From assembly GCA_002435865.1 (NCBI GenBank), contig DIWV01000005.1:18031-82030 (forward strand): 64,000 bases of DNA, given 5' to 3'. This document shows, one piece after another, positions 17,482 through 25,976 of this stretch (position 1 is the stretch's first letter; every line of letters begins with the position of its first letter). Below the pieces are notes generated by a model that worked only from the letters and a program-made list of their open reading frames with translations, made no database searches and was not told where the DNA came from. A program made the translations under genes and the position numbers. The DNA comes from Cloacimonetes bacterium UBA6097 (lineage in GTDB: Bacteria; Cloacimonadota; Cloacimonadia; Cloacimonadales; Cloacimonadaceae).

Positions 17482-18429
17482 ATGGATAAAAATTCTAACA
17501 CAAAGAATTTAAGGCTTTCAGTTGTTATCCCTGTATTCAATGATGAGAAAGTGCTACCTGAGCTTATCAAGCGATTAATCCCATCACTTGAGAAGATTAC
17601 AAACACATTTGAAGTAATTCTTATTGATGATGGTAGTTCAGATAGTTCCTTTACTGTCATGAAGGAATTTAAAAACAGAGACTCAAGGTTAGTGTTGATA
17701 AAACTGACCAGGAATTTTGGACAGTCGAATGCAATTACTGCCGGATTGGATATAGCTCAATATGAATATATCGCTATCATGGATTCTGACCTTCAAGATC
17801 CTCCTGAATTTATTGAAAAGTTGCTTTCAGCATGTATTTCAAACGATTGCGACATGGCTATTGCTAAGCGTATACAGAGAAAAGATTCCTGGTTTAAGCG
17901 CCGAGTTTCGGTTCTGTTTAACAAGATTACCCAATTTGCAACAACTATAAATGTTACTCCCGGACTTGGAGTATTCAGAGTTATCAGAAAGGCTTCTTTT
18001 GATAAAATTCGCCTTATACCCGAGGTTACGGGTACGACATTGAGCTTACTTTATTGGAGTGGTTTTGATTATATCACGGTTGATTTAGAACGTGATGCCA
18101 GATTTGCGGGTAATAGCGGTTATACACTAAGGAAAATGTTCAGTTTAGCGATGGACAGAATATTTTCATATTCATTGTGGCCATTGCGGTTAGCAATTAT
18201 GTGTGGTACAATAACTGCCTTAATAAGCTTTGTATTGGGTATCGTTGTAATCTATAAGCGTCTATTCATGTCTGTATCCGTTCCGGGATGGGCATCAAGT
18301 ATAGTCTTGATTCTATTTTTGTTTGGCATAAACTTTATAATACTTGGAATAGTAGGTGAATACATAGGACGTGTTTTTATGGAATCAAAAAACAGACCTA
18401 AATATATAATTAGTAAGGTAATAAAATGA
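17482..18429 (+). CDS. Family 2 glycosyltransferase, GtrB/DPM1-like
   Basis: GT-A enzyme with PVFNDEKVLPEL, LIDDGSSDSS and the metal-binding IMDSDLQDPPE (D-x-D) near residues 95-105. VDLERDARFAGNSGYTLRKM follows, then two C-terminal helices ending in GEYIGR. This is the layout of GtrB/ArnC-like polyprenyl-phosphate glycosyltransferases. ATG 17482 is chosen over 17467 because AGGGGAA lies just upstream. It overlaps the next gene by four bases. It probably charges undecaprenyl phosphate with a sugar used by a GT-C enzyme such as the one at 22308. Confidence 0.87.
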   Translation: MDKNSNTKNLRLSVVIPVFNDEKVLPELIKRLIPSLEKITNTFEVILIDDGSSDSSFTVMKEFKNRDSRLVLIKLTRNFGQSNAITAGLDIAQYEYIAIMDSDLQDPPEFIEKLLSACISNDCDMAIAKRIQRKDSWFKRRVSVLFNKITQFATTINVTPGLGVFRVIRKASFDKIRLIPEVTGTTLSLLYWSGFDYITVDLERDARFAGNSGYTLRKMFSLAMDRIFSYSLWPLRLAIMCGTITALISFVLGIVVIYKRLFMSVSVPGWASSIVLILFLFGINFIILGIVGEYIGRVFMESKNRPKYIISKVIK

Positions 18430-19085
18430 ATGAAAAGATTATAATCATTGGAGGTAAGGGTGCGGCGGTTGTACTTGCTGACCAAATTCTCCATGCTGCA
18501 AGATTTTATAACGCACCTTATGAATTTATTGGTTTTTGTATTGATGATCCGAATTTAGGAAATAACATAAATGGAGTACCGATACTGTGCAAAATTAATG
18601 AACTTAATGACAAATACAACAACTTAACTGATGTGAAGTATTTCTTTGCTTTGTATAAGCCCTCCTGCATGCAGGAAAGAGTCAAAATGTTTCAGAATCT
18701 AAACTTACCACCTCAAAAATTTATCAATTTTATACACCCTTCATCGTATATTGCACCAAGTGCAGAACTCGGTATCGGGAATGTTGTTTGCTCTAATGTT
18801 ACGATTAACTGTAATGCGAGGATTGGTAATTTTAATACCCTTAACGGGAATGTTTTATTCGGGCATGATACAACTCTGGGAAATTACAATATACTAGCCG
18901 GAAGTGCAACAATAAGTTCTGAAATAACAATTGGTGATGGTAACTTCATAGGTTTGAATTCTACTATCAGGGATAGAGTTCAAATAGGCGATTTCAACAT
19001 TGTTGGTATGGCATCAGCTGTGTTGCATGACATTGAATCTTTCAGGACTGTTGTTGGATCTCCTGCCAGAGAATTGAAAACTTGA
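18426..19085 (+). CDS. NeuD/PglD-like sugar O/N-acyltransferase
   Basis: The N-terminal Rossmann-like half (IIIIGGKGAAVVLADQI, GFCIDDPN) is followed by a left-handed beta-helix of hexapeptide repeats (residues ~115-210, for example AELGIGNVVCSNVTI and IGDFNIVGMASAV). This is the PglD/NeuD arrangement, which acetylates amino-sugars or sialic-acid-like sugars using acetyl-CoA. It is embedded with four-base overlaps between a GT2 and a PLP enzyme. With the aminotransferases nearby it would acylate a 4-amino-sugar. The specific substrate is not known. Confidence 0.83.
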   Translation: MNEKIIIIGGKGAAVVLADQILHAARFYNAPYEFIGFCIDDPNLGNNINGVPILCKINELNDKYNNLTDVKYFFALYKPSCMQERVKMFQNLNLPPQKFINFIHPSSYIAPSAELGIGNVVCSNVTINCNARIGNFNTLNGNVLFGHDTTLGNYNILAGSATISSEITIGDGNFIGLNSTIRDRVQIGDFNIVGMASAVLHDIESFRTVVGSPARELKT

Positions 19086-20020
19086 TTATTGCAAATAGAG
19101 CAAGTACATTACTTTATAGGTTCATAAGGACTTTTCCAGAGGGCACTTATTTAATACCAGCAAATGTATGTCCGGTAGTGCCATTGACTTTTGAAAAAGC
19201 AAATGTTAGTTTTAAATTTGTTGATATTAATGAAAGTACTTTATGTATGTCTGAAAACACCATTATTGAGATGATAAAGGATAATCCGGGCGATTATTCC
19301 GGAATCGTGTTTGTAAGAACTTATGGGTATCATTACGACACATCTCTATTTTTCAGACAAATCAAGTCACTTGACAATACAATAAAGATAATTGATGATA
19401 AATGCCTATGTATACCAGATTTTAATTCAATTGGTTCCTCAGTTGATATGGAGTTGTATAGTACAGGAGATGCAAAGACGATTTCGCTTGGTTATGGAGG
19501 ATTTGCAAAAGTAAATAGTGAAATAGAGTTAACTTATGTTAACGAACCATATAATCCATTGTCTTATCAGTTATTAGAGGGAAAATATAAAGAATGCTTG
19601 AAAGAACGTATTCCACTAGATGATTACAAAAATGATTGGTTAGACACCAGGATTCCAACATTTACGAAAGAAAAATACTTTGTAGACATCAACAATTCTA
19701 TACAATCAACAATGGCACATAAAGATATACTAAATGAAATATATCAAGAGAATTTGAGAGGAGTTGTATCACTTGGTGATGGATTTCACAATTGGAGATA
19801 CAACATAATTTCCAGCAAGAAAGATAGTCTTATGCATATTATTTTTCAATCAGGATTGTTCGCCAGTTCTCATTATATACCGGCGAATACTTTATTCGAT
19901 AAATGTACATATCCCGTGGCAGATAAATTATCCAATACTGTTCTTAATTTATTTAATGACTTTAATTTCACAGAAACTCAAGCTTTGAAGATTTGTGAAT
20001 TAATTTGTGAACACTCATGA
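19082..20020 (+). CDS. Divergent DegT-like PLP-dependent enzyme
   Basis: 312 residues, shorter than usual DegT/DnrJ/EryC1 enzymes (~370-390). The fold markers survive: YLIPANVCPVVPLTFEKAN at the N-terminus, IIDDKCLCIPD in place of the E-D-A-A-Q strand that binds the PLP ring, and YSTGDAKTISLGYGGF in place of S-F-x-x-x-K-x-x-x-x-G-x-G-G, so Lys of DAKT is the probable Schiff-base residue. The usual C-terminal substrate region is reduced. TTG start overlapping the NeuD-like stop (TTGA). It may transaminate an unusual substrate with the ATP-grasp partner that follows. Confidence 0.6.
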   Translation: MIIANRASTLLYRFIRTFPEGTYLIPANVCPVVPLTFEKANVSFKFVDINESTLCMSENTIIEMIKDNPGDYSGIVFVRTYGYHYDTSLFFRQIKSLDNTIKIIDDKCLCIPDFNSIGSSVDMELYSTGDAKTISLGYGGFAKVNSEIELTYVNEPYNPLSYQLLEGKYKECLKERIPLDDYKNDWLDTRIPTFTKEKYFVDINNSIQSTMAHKDILNEIYQENLRGVVSLGDGFHNWRYNIISSKKDSLMHIIFQSGLFASSHYIPANTLFDKCTYPVADKLSNTVLNLFNDFNFTETQALKICELICEHS

Positions 20021-21168
20021 GCAGAATAGCCATAATTGGTGCAAGTTATTTACAGCTTCCTCTTGTTGTAAAAGCCAAAGAAATGGGTCTTGAAACTCAT
20101 GTCTTTGCCTGGGAACAGGGAGCAGTATGTAAAGAAGCAGCAGATTATTTTTATCCTATTTCAGTAACTGATATCAACTCAATCCTTGATATTTGCAAGA
20201 AGATAAAACCCATTGGAGTGATTTCGATAGCGTCAGATATTGCATCTGTAACAGTTAATCATATAGCTGATAAGTTTGGATTAATTGGAAATTCATTTGA
20301 GAGCACAAGATTATCCACAAACAAGTTCTTGATGCGGACTGAGTTTCTAAATAACGGACTTCCCTGTCCCAGATTCATGAAATATACAGAACCATTCAAT
20401 TCGAAGCTTATGCAAGAGCTAAATTATCCCTTAATTGTGAAACCTGTTGATAGGTCAGGTAGCAGGGGTGTAACTTTAGTAAATGAATTTTTGCATTTAA
20501 ATGCAGCAATTAAAGAAGCTGAAAAAGAGTCTTTCAGTAATACGGTTATAATTGAAGAATTTATTGATGGACGCGAGATAAGCGTAGAGACAATATCATG
20601 GGAAGGGTGCCATTATATTTTGCAATATACTGATAAGGAAACTACCGGGAAACCACATTTCATAGAAAAGGCACAACATCAACCTGCAAAGTTAGCTCCT
20701 GAACTTAAGAACAAGATATACCAAATCGTAAAACACGGTCTAGATACTCTTAAAATTAAATATGGAGCTTCTCATACAGAATTAAAGATAACTCCTGATG
20801 ATGAGGTTTTCATTATTGAAACAGGTCCCCGTATGGGAGGTGACCATATAGGAGCGCGGTTAGTACCGCTTTCAACCGGTTATGATTATCTTAAAGCTGT
20901 GATTAATGTCTCTATGGGAAAATTTGAAGAGCCTAAGCTACTTGATGATAAATACTCCGGGATTTATTATATCTTTCCTAAACCAGGTGTTTTGAATGCT
21001 GTTGAATTTAATAACGATGAGCACATAGTTGAGTATGATGTGCTTATTAATATTGGTGAAATTGTAGAAGATATTAAAGATAGCTCCCAAAGAGCTGCTT
21101 ACTATATTTATCAATCAGACTATAAGCCGGATTTTAATCCTCATGCATTAATTTTAACAACAAGGTAA
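20017..21168 (+). CDS. ATP-grasp ligase (PurK/carbamoyl-phosphate-synthase-like)
   Basis: 383 residues. A PreATP-grasp Rossmann domain (RIAIIGASYLQLPLV) is followed by an ATP-grasp fold: PLIVKPVDRSGSRGV is the nucleotide-binding loop near residue 140, IIEEFIDGREISVE the second, and HTELKITPD with FIIETGPRMGGDH carries the metal-binding Glu/Asn positions. It should join a carboxylate to an amine or other nucleophile via acyl phosphate. Between a divergent PLP enzyme and WecE it is a candidate for attaching an amino acid to an amino sugar. Substrate unknown. Confidence 0.78.
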   Translation: MSRIAIIGASYLQLPLVVKAKEMGLETHVFAWEQGAVCKEAADYFYPISVTDINSILDICKKIKPIGVISIASDIASVTVNHIADKFGLIGNSFESTRLSTNKFLMRTEFLNNGLPCPRFMKYTEPFNSKLMQELNYPLIVKPVDRSGSRGVTLVNEFLHLNAAIKEAEKESFSNTVIIEEFIDGREISVETISWEGCHYILQYTDKETTGKPHFIEKAQHQPAKLAPELKNKIYQIVKHGLDTLKIKYGASHTELKITPDDEVFIIETGPRMGGDHIGARLVPLSTGYDYLKAVINVSMGKFEEPKLLDDKYSGIYYIFPKPGVLNAVEFNNDEHIVEYDVLINIGEIVEDIKDSSQRAAYYIYQSDYKPDFNPHALILTTR

Positions 21169-21175
21169 TGTGTAG

Positions 21176-22303
21176 ATGAATATCCCATTTAACAAACCTT
21201 ATTCCACCGGAAAAGAGCTTACTTATATTCAAGATGCCATTAGCAGAGGCCATTTATCCGGTAACGGCTATTATACCAAACAGTGCCAGGCTTTTTTTGA
21301 AAAGAGATATGGTTTTAAGAAGTGCCTACTAACTACTTCAGGCACAGATGCCCTGGAGATGGCGGCTATCCTGATTGATATTAGTCCCGGTGATGAAGTG
21401 ATAATGCCATCTTATACTTTTGTATCAACAGCCAATGCATTTGTCCTGAGAGGTGCAAAAATCGTTTTTTGTGATAGCAGAGCTGACCATCCGGGTATAG
21501 ATGAAGATAAGATAGAGCCCCTGATCACATCAAAGACAAAAGCTATTGTTCCTGTCCACTATGCAGGTATTGCCTGTGATATGGACAAAATTATGGCTCT
21601 TGCCGATAAATATAATTTGTTTGTTGTGGAGGACGCTGCCCAGGCAATAGACAGCTATTATAAAGGTCGTCCCCTGGGTGGAATCGGACATCTTGGATGC
21701 TTTTCTTTTCATGAGACCAAAAATATTATTTCCGGTGAAGGTGGAATGCTTGTTATAAACGACGAGCGTTTTATTGAACGTTCTGAAATCATCTGGGAAA
21801 AAGGCACCAACCGCCAGGCTTTCTTTAGGGGAGAGATTGATAAATACGGCTGGGTTGATATCGGCTCCTCTTTTTTACCTTCTGATATTATAGCAGCTTT
21901 TCTTTATGCACAACTGGAGCATATCAACGATATTCAAAGCAAACGCATAGAAATATGGAACAACTACTATGAATTGTTGGATAAGATAAAAACTGATGTC
22001 AGAATAAGGCTTCCCATTATACCAGAATATGCAAGCAATAATGCTCACATGTTTTATATTATAGCTAAAAACAATATACAGAAGGACTTAATAATAGCTG
22101 AACTTAAACGCAATGATATCCATGCAGTATTTCATTACCAGAGCTTACATAAGTCTGAATATTTTAAACAATTTGATTACAATTTTGATTGTCCTCAATC
22201 TGATTATTACAGTGATTGCTTAATAAGGCTGCCTTTTTATTATGAGCTATCGCTCAAAGAACAAGAATTTATATGCCAAATTATAGACAAAGCTAAAAGA
22301 TAA
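21176..22303 (+). CDS. wecE: dTDP-4-amino-4,6-dideoxygalactose transaminase
   Basis: 375-residue DegT-family aminotransferase that follows WecE/RffA closely. IPFNKPYSTGKELTYI and GHLSGNGYYTKQC are at the N-terminus, TTSGTDALEMAA binds phosphate, VVEDAAQAID binds the ring, FSFHETKNIISGEGG holds the Schiff-base lysine, and EKGTNRQAFFRGEIDKYGW is a WecE hallmark. It converts dTDP-4-keto-6-deoxyglucose to dTDP-4-amino-4,6-dideoxygalactose using glutamate. RmlA at 11703 would supply dTDP-glucose; the 4,6-dehydratase must be elsewhere. The 4-amine could be acylated by the NeuD-like or GNAT enzymes. Confidence 0.88.
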   Translation: MNIPFNKPYSTGKELTYIQDAISRGHLSGNGYYTKQCQAFFEKRYGFKKCLLTTSGTDALEMAAILIDISPGDEVIMPSYTFVSTANAFVLRGAKIVFCDSRADHPGIDEDKIEPLITSKTKAIVPVHYAGIACDMDKIMALADKYNLFVVEDAAQAIDSYYKGRPLGGIGHLGCFSFHETKNIISGEGGMLVINDERFIERSEIIWEKGTNRQAFFRGEIDKYGWVDIGSSFLPSDIIAAFLYAQLEHINDIQSKRIEIWNNYYELLDKIKTDVRIRLPIIPEYASNNAHMFYIIAKNNIQKDLIIAELKRNDIHAVFHYQSLHKSEYFKQFDYNFDCPQSDYYSDCLIRLPFYYELSLKEQEFICQIIDKAKR

Positions 22304-22307
22304 TAGT

Positions 22308-24071
22308 ATGAAAAAAACAATTCTGATATTGATTCTTGTTTTTATCTTTTTAAGAGTGTTAAATCTGGACAGAGACTTACCTAACTATGATTTAACCCAG
22401 TTGGGTTCCAAAGACGAGCAGGCATACAATTTCACAGCGCTTAATTTGTATCATTTCGGAGCTATGAACAAGGTAGTAGCTGATGGCTTTACCATCAAAG
22501 GCTCTATTACCTCAATTCTTAATAATTCCGTAACCTATCTCACTTTAACATTATTTGGTAATAATTACTACGGCTTAAGGGCAGGAGCAGTCCTGGCATC
22601 ACTGGTTATTTTGCTTATTCTGTTATACTTATCAGGCTTGATGTTTAATTCCGGAAGCAATAATTTGCAGAGATATATGCTTTTGTTCATTGGCTTATAT
22701 GCTTTGTTTGATTTTGGTTTTTTGATAGCAGGCAGAAATGCATCACCGGTTATCTTCAGGTCTATGTACCTGATGCTAATAATGCTCTTCATGAATTTTA
22801 TTGCCGGTAAGTCGGAAAAAGAGCAAAAGTGGTATTACTTATTATGCGGTTTGTTTTCTGCACTGCTAATCTTTTTTTCATATTTAACAAATACATTTAT
22901 CGCTTTGGGTATTGTATTGTTTATTGCATTCAGGGGTATACATGACCGAGATTTTAATAGTGCCATTAAGTTAATCCTACTTTATATTTTCGGTTTTATA
23001 ATCGGTTTCCTTATCTCCAATCAGATTTATATAATTTTTAAGGGCAGCGGTGTATTAAGTTCATTATTTTCTACCGTTGACGTATATGGGAACAGATTGG
23101 CAGCACCGGTTTCGACAGCCCAGCAGGTTGCATTTATATCATTAATTAAACGAGTTGTAACCAATCTTCTGTTTATGGTGCATTCAAATATTTTTACCTT
23201 AAACTACACTTTGTTGTTTCTCTTAATAACATCATTCTTTATCGCTTTTATTCAATTTGTAAAAAGAATAAAACTGAGCAATGTCCGGCTTATAACCTTA
23301 TCAATGATAATAGCATATCTTGTACAAGCGGTTATTTATAATCCCAATTCCACAAAATGGATTGTAATGATATTTCCTGTTATTATTGTTTTTGTTGTAT
23401 CAACTATTTCAAACGTCTTTCAAAGCGCTGAAATCAAAGAATACCTATCTAATAAAAAGCGATTTCTGCGCTTTTTTTTAGTGCTTAATTTCCTTTTCAT
23501 TACTGCAGTTTTTGTTTTACTTTTAAAATTTGGTGTAAGCTCTTCTCTCAGACCACTTGCCTATTTATCAGTTATTACAATGTTTAGTTTAGTAGTGGTT
23601 TTATCTTTTGATATTGTTCATTTCTCAGGAGCAAAAAAAGTTGTTATTGCAGTCTTGCTGATGTTAAGTATGCTGCCCAATCTCTATTTGAGTTTCATCA
23701 ACTGTGCAATTAAGCCGGATTATCATTACAGGAATGCACTAATGACCGTGAACAGCATTGTCAAAGATGATGTAGTTGCAGGTAGCTGGTCTGATGGCTT
23801 CAGGTTATACACCAGCGGCAATACTTTGTTTACCTGGTATCAGAACCAGAGAAACAGGGATCTATATAAAACAAAACTGACAGAGATATTTGACAAAGGA
23901 ATAGCAAAATACACTCTGGACTTCAGCAAGAGAAGTTCATTGGATGTATTTAAAGATATTGATACAAAAGGCAAAAAATATCGTCTTGAGATTGATACTA
24001 CTCTATATCTGGGTTATAAATCTACTGCTGATTCACTAATAGTAGTAAAAAGGATTGCCATAAATGATTGA
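22308..24071 (+). CDS. GT-C type membrane glycosyltransferase or polymer-modifying protein
   Basis: 587-residue membrane protein with about eleven helices and a short soluble C-terminal tail (~residues 480-587). The first loop carries acidic residues in LTQLGSKDEQAYNF, in the place where family-39-like GT-C enzymes have their catalytic Asp/Glu. It overlaps the LegC-like gene by eight bases. It likely transfers a sugar from a polyprenyl phosphate in the periplasm; the GtrB-like protein at 17482 is a possible partner. No closer family could be recognised, so function stays tentative. Confidence 0.65.
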   Translation: MKKTILILILVFIFLRVLNLDRDLPNYDLTQLGSKDEQAYNFTALNLYHFGAMNKVVADGFTIKGSITSILNNSVTYLTLTLFGNNYYGLRAGAVLASLVILLILLYLSGLMFNSGSNNLQRYMLLFIGLYALFDFGFLIAGRNASPVIFRSMYLMLIMLFMNFIAGKSEKEQKWYYLLCGLFSALLIFFSYLTNTFIALGIVLFIAFRGIHDRDFNSAIKLILLYIFGFIIGFLISNQIYIIFKGSGVLSSLFSTVDVYGNRLAAPVSTAQQVAFISLIKRVVTNLLFMVHSNIFTLNYTLLFLLITSFFIAFIQFVKRIKLSNVRLITLSMIIAYLVQAVIYNPNSTKWIVMIFPVIIVFVVSTISNVFQSAEIKEYLSNKKRFLRFFLVLNFLFITAVFVLLLKFGVSSSLRPLAYLSVITMFSLVVVLSFDIVHFSGAKKVVIAVLLMLSMLPNLYLSFINCAIKPDYHYRNALMTVNSIVKDDVVAGSWSDGFRLYTSGNTLFTWYQNQRNRDLYKTKLTEIFDKGIAKYTLDFSKRSSLDVFKDIDTKGKKYRLEIDTTLYLGYKSTADSLIVVKRIAIND

Positions 24072-25368
24072 TTATCAGCAAATAATTGATTTTATCCGGT
24101 CTGTGTATCCCAACAGAGATTTTATTCCTCTGCACGAACCTGTGTTTGCAGGCAATGAGAAGAAGTATGTCCTGGATTGCATAGACAGCACTTTCGTCTC
24201 ATCTGTAGGTAAATATGTAGACCGTTTTGAAGAGATGGTTCGTGACTTTACCGGGGCAAACTATGCCATTGCTGCAGTCAATGGAACAGCTGCCTTGCAC
24301 ATGTCGCTGCTGCTGGCAGGAGTTCAACGAGGGGATTTAGTCATCACCCAGCCTCTTACTTTTATTGCTACCTGTAATGCAATTTCATATTGCGGGGCAG
24401 ATTCTGTCTTTATTGATATAGACAGAAAAACCCTGGGGCTTTCAGCAGATGCTCTGGAAGAATGGTTATCAAAGAATGCTATACTTTCCGAAGTAGATGG
24501 CGTGATGCATTGTTTTCATTACCCACAAATGGACTCAAATAAAGGTTCACAAATAATCTCAAATAATAATGGTGATGAAATCTCAACACACAGCATATCT
24601 AAACCAAAACCTTTCTCTCAATCCTCATTTGTGCCTATTTGTGACTTTTCATTTGTGCAGATTAGTGGTCTGAAACGGATTTCTGCTTGCGTTCCCATGC
24701 ATACGTTCGGTCATCCCTGTGAGATTGACCGGATAGTAGAGATTTGCGCTAAATATTACATACCTGTTGTAGAGGATTCCGCCGAATCAATAGGCAGTTA
24801 TTACAGGAATAAGCACACAGGCACATTCGGATTACTGGGCATCCTGAGCTTTAACGGCAATAAGACAATAACCACCGGCGGCGGCGGTATGATACTGACT
24901 AATGACAAAGAACTGGCGATAAAAGCCAAGCATCTCACCACTCAGGCAAAGAAACCGCATCCCTGGAATTTTGAGCATGACCATATCGGCTATAATTACC
25001 GTTTGCCCAACATCAATGCAGCTTTGGGTTGTGCACAGATGGAGAGTATTCCTGCGATGTTAAAGAGTAAGCGGGAAACTGCTGCTATGTACAATAACTT
25101 TTTTGCAAAGATACCTGATATAGAATTTGTAAATGAGCCAATTAACAGTATTTCAAACTTTTGGTTAAACGTTATCCTGCTTAAGAACAAAACAGAGCAG
25201 GAAGCTTTCTTGAAATTAACTAATGATAACAAAGTAATGACCCGACCTGCCTGGATGCTGATGAACGAGCTGGAAATGTTCAAAGACGCAATTACTGCAG
25301 ACATACCGGTTGCCAGAGAGATTGCAGACAGGCTGGTTAATATTCCAAGTAGTGTGAGGACAATATGA
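24064..25368 (+). CDS. LegC-like nucleotide-sugar aminotransferase carrying an in-frame insertion
   Basis: DegT-family aminotransferase of the LegC type (FIPLHEPVFAGNEKKYV, NGTAALHMSLLLAGV, CVPMHTFGHPCEID, VVEDSAESIGSYY, FNGNKTITTGGGGM with the Schiff-base lysine). LegC relatives are about 385 residues; this one is 434. The excess lies at about residues 157-202, just before CVPMHTFG, and is low-complexity (MDSNK, SNNNGDE, PKPFSQSS). The DNA there (24533-24668) is a miniature inverted-repeat element. The frame stays open, so the protein may still work with a surface loop. With the GNAT that follows it resembles the aminotransferase/acetyltransferase pairs that make acetamido sugars. Confidence 0.87.
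   Translation: MIDYQQIIDFIRSVYPNRDFIPLHEPVFAGNEKKYVLDCIDSTFVSSVGKYVDRFEEMVRDFTGANYAIAAVNGTAALHMSLLLAGVQRGDLVITQPLTFIATCNAISYCGADSVFIDIDRKTLGLSADALEEWLSKNAILSEVDGVMHCFHYPQMDSNKGSQIISNNNGDEISTHSISKPKPFSQSSFVPICDFSFVQISGLKRISACVPMHTFGHPCEIDRIVEICAKYYIPVVEDSAESIGSYYRNKHTGTFGLLGILSFNGNKTITTGGGGMILTNDKELAIKAKHLTTQAKKPHPWNFEHDHIGYNYRLPNINAALGCAQMESIPAMLKSKRETAAMYNNFFAKIPDIEFVNEPINSISNFWLNVILLKNKTEQEAFLKLTNDNKVMTRPAWMLMNELEMFKDAITADIPVAREIADRLVNIPSSVRTI
24533..24668. repeat. MITE-like inverted-repeat element inserted in the LegC-like gene
   Basis: The left end CCACAAATGGAC (24533-24544) equals the left inner arm of the GxxExxY cassette (11239-11250). The right end contains ACTTTTCATTTGTG (24644-24657), the exact reverse complement of CACAAATGAAAAGT at 11225-11238. 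Thus both ends of the 136-base segment match the cassette arms in opposite orientation, with no gene between. The reading frame passes through: the left arm is read as P-Q-M-D-S-N-K, close to the P-Q-M-D-T-N-K at the start of the GxxExxY protein. Confidence 0.7.
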
Positions 25369-25913
25369 AAAAGAAGGTCAGAGTATATCTCAGGGCTTTG
25401 GAACCTGAGGATTTTGCTTTACTGCATAAATGGCGCAATGATCCGGAAATCGGCTATGCCTTTGGCGGTACAAGGATATTTACTTCCACTCTGAACGAAA
25501 AAAAGTGGATTGAAGATAAAATCTTTGATAAGACCAATGTAAGCTGTGCCATCTGTCTTAAAGAGACCAATGAGTTTATTGGCTGCGTTTTCCTGAACAG
25601 TATTGACCAGCTTAACCGCTCCGGGCACTGTCCAACTTTTATCGGAGCCAAAGAATACTGGGGCAAAGGTTATGCCACTGATGCACGTATATTGATTCTT
25701 AAGCATGCCTTTTATGACAAAGGACTGGAAAGAATCTGGGCGCATGTTGACCTTGATAATGCCGGTTCCCTGCGTATGCTGGAGAAATGCGGCTACAAGA
25801 AAGAAGGTATTCTGCGCAAAGCTGCCTACGTGAATGGTGAATTCAAAAACTTTGCTGTACTATCCATCCTCAGGGAAGAATTTGATGAAGTCCTGCAGGA
25901 TTATGAACTGTAA
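25365..25913 (+). CDS. GNAT acetyltransferase (RimJ/PseH-like)
   Basis: 182-residue GNAT protein: RALEPEDFALLHKWRNDPEIG at the start, IGCVFLNSID, the acetyl-CoA loop EYWGKGYATDA near residue 105, and NAGSLRMLEKCGYKKEG near the end. Acetyltransferases of this type beside a LegC/PseC-like aminotransferase usually acetylate the newly made sugar amine. It overlaps the aminotransferase stop by four bases, so the pair is co-translated. Alternative roles (ribosomal protein acetylation) are less likely given the context. Confidence 0.83.
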   Translation: MKKKVRVYLRALEPEDFALLHKWRNDPEIGYAFGGTRIFTSTLNEKKWIEDKIFDKTNVSCAICLKETNEFIGCVFLNSIDQLNRSGHCPTFIGAKEYWGKGYATDARILILKHAFYDKGLERIWAHVDLDNAGSLRMLEKCGYKKEGILRKAAYVNGEFKNFAVLSILREEFDEVLQDYEL

Positions 25914-25976
25914 CTTGCATGTGTGTAAATATAAGGATTAAACCTGTGATTCAGTATATCGGTAAACTCTGTTTCT

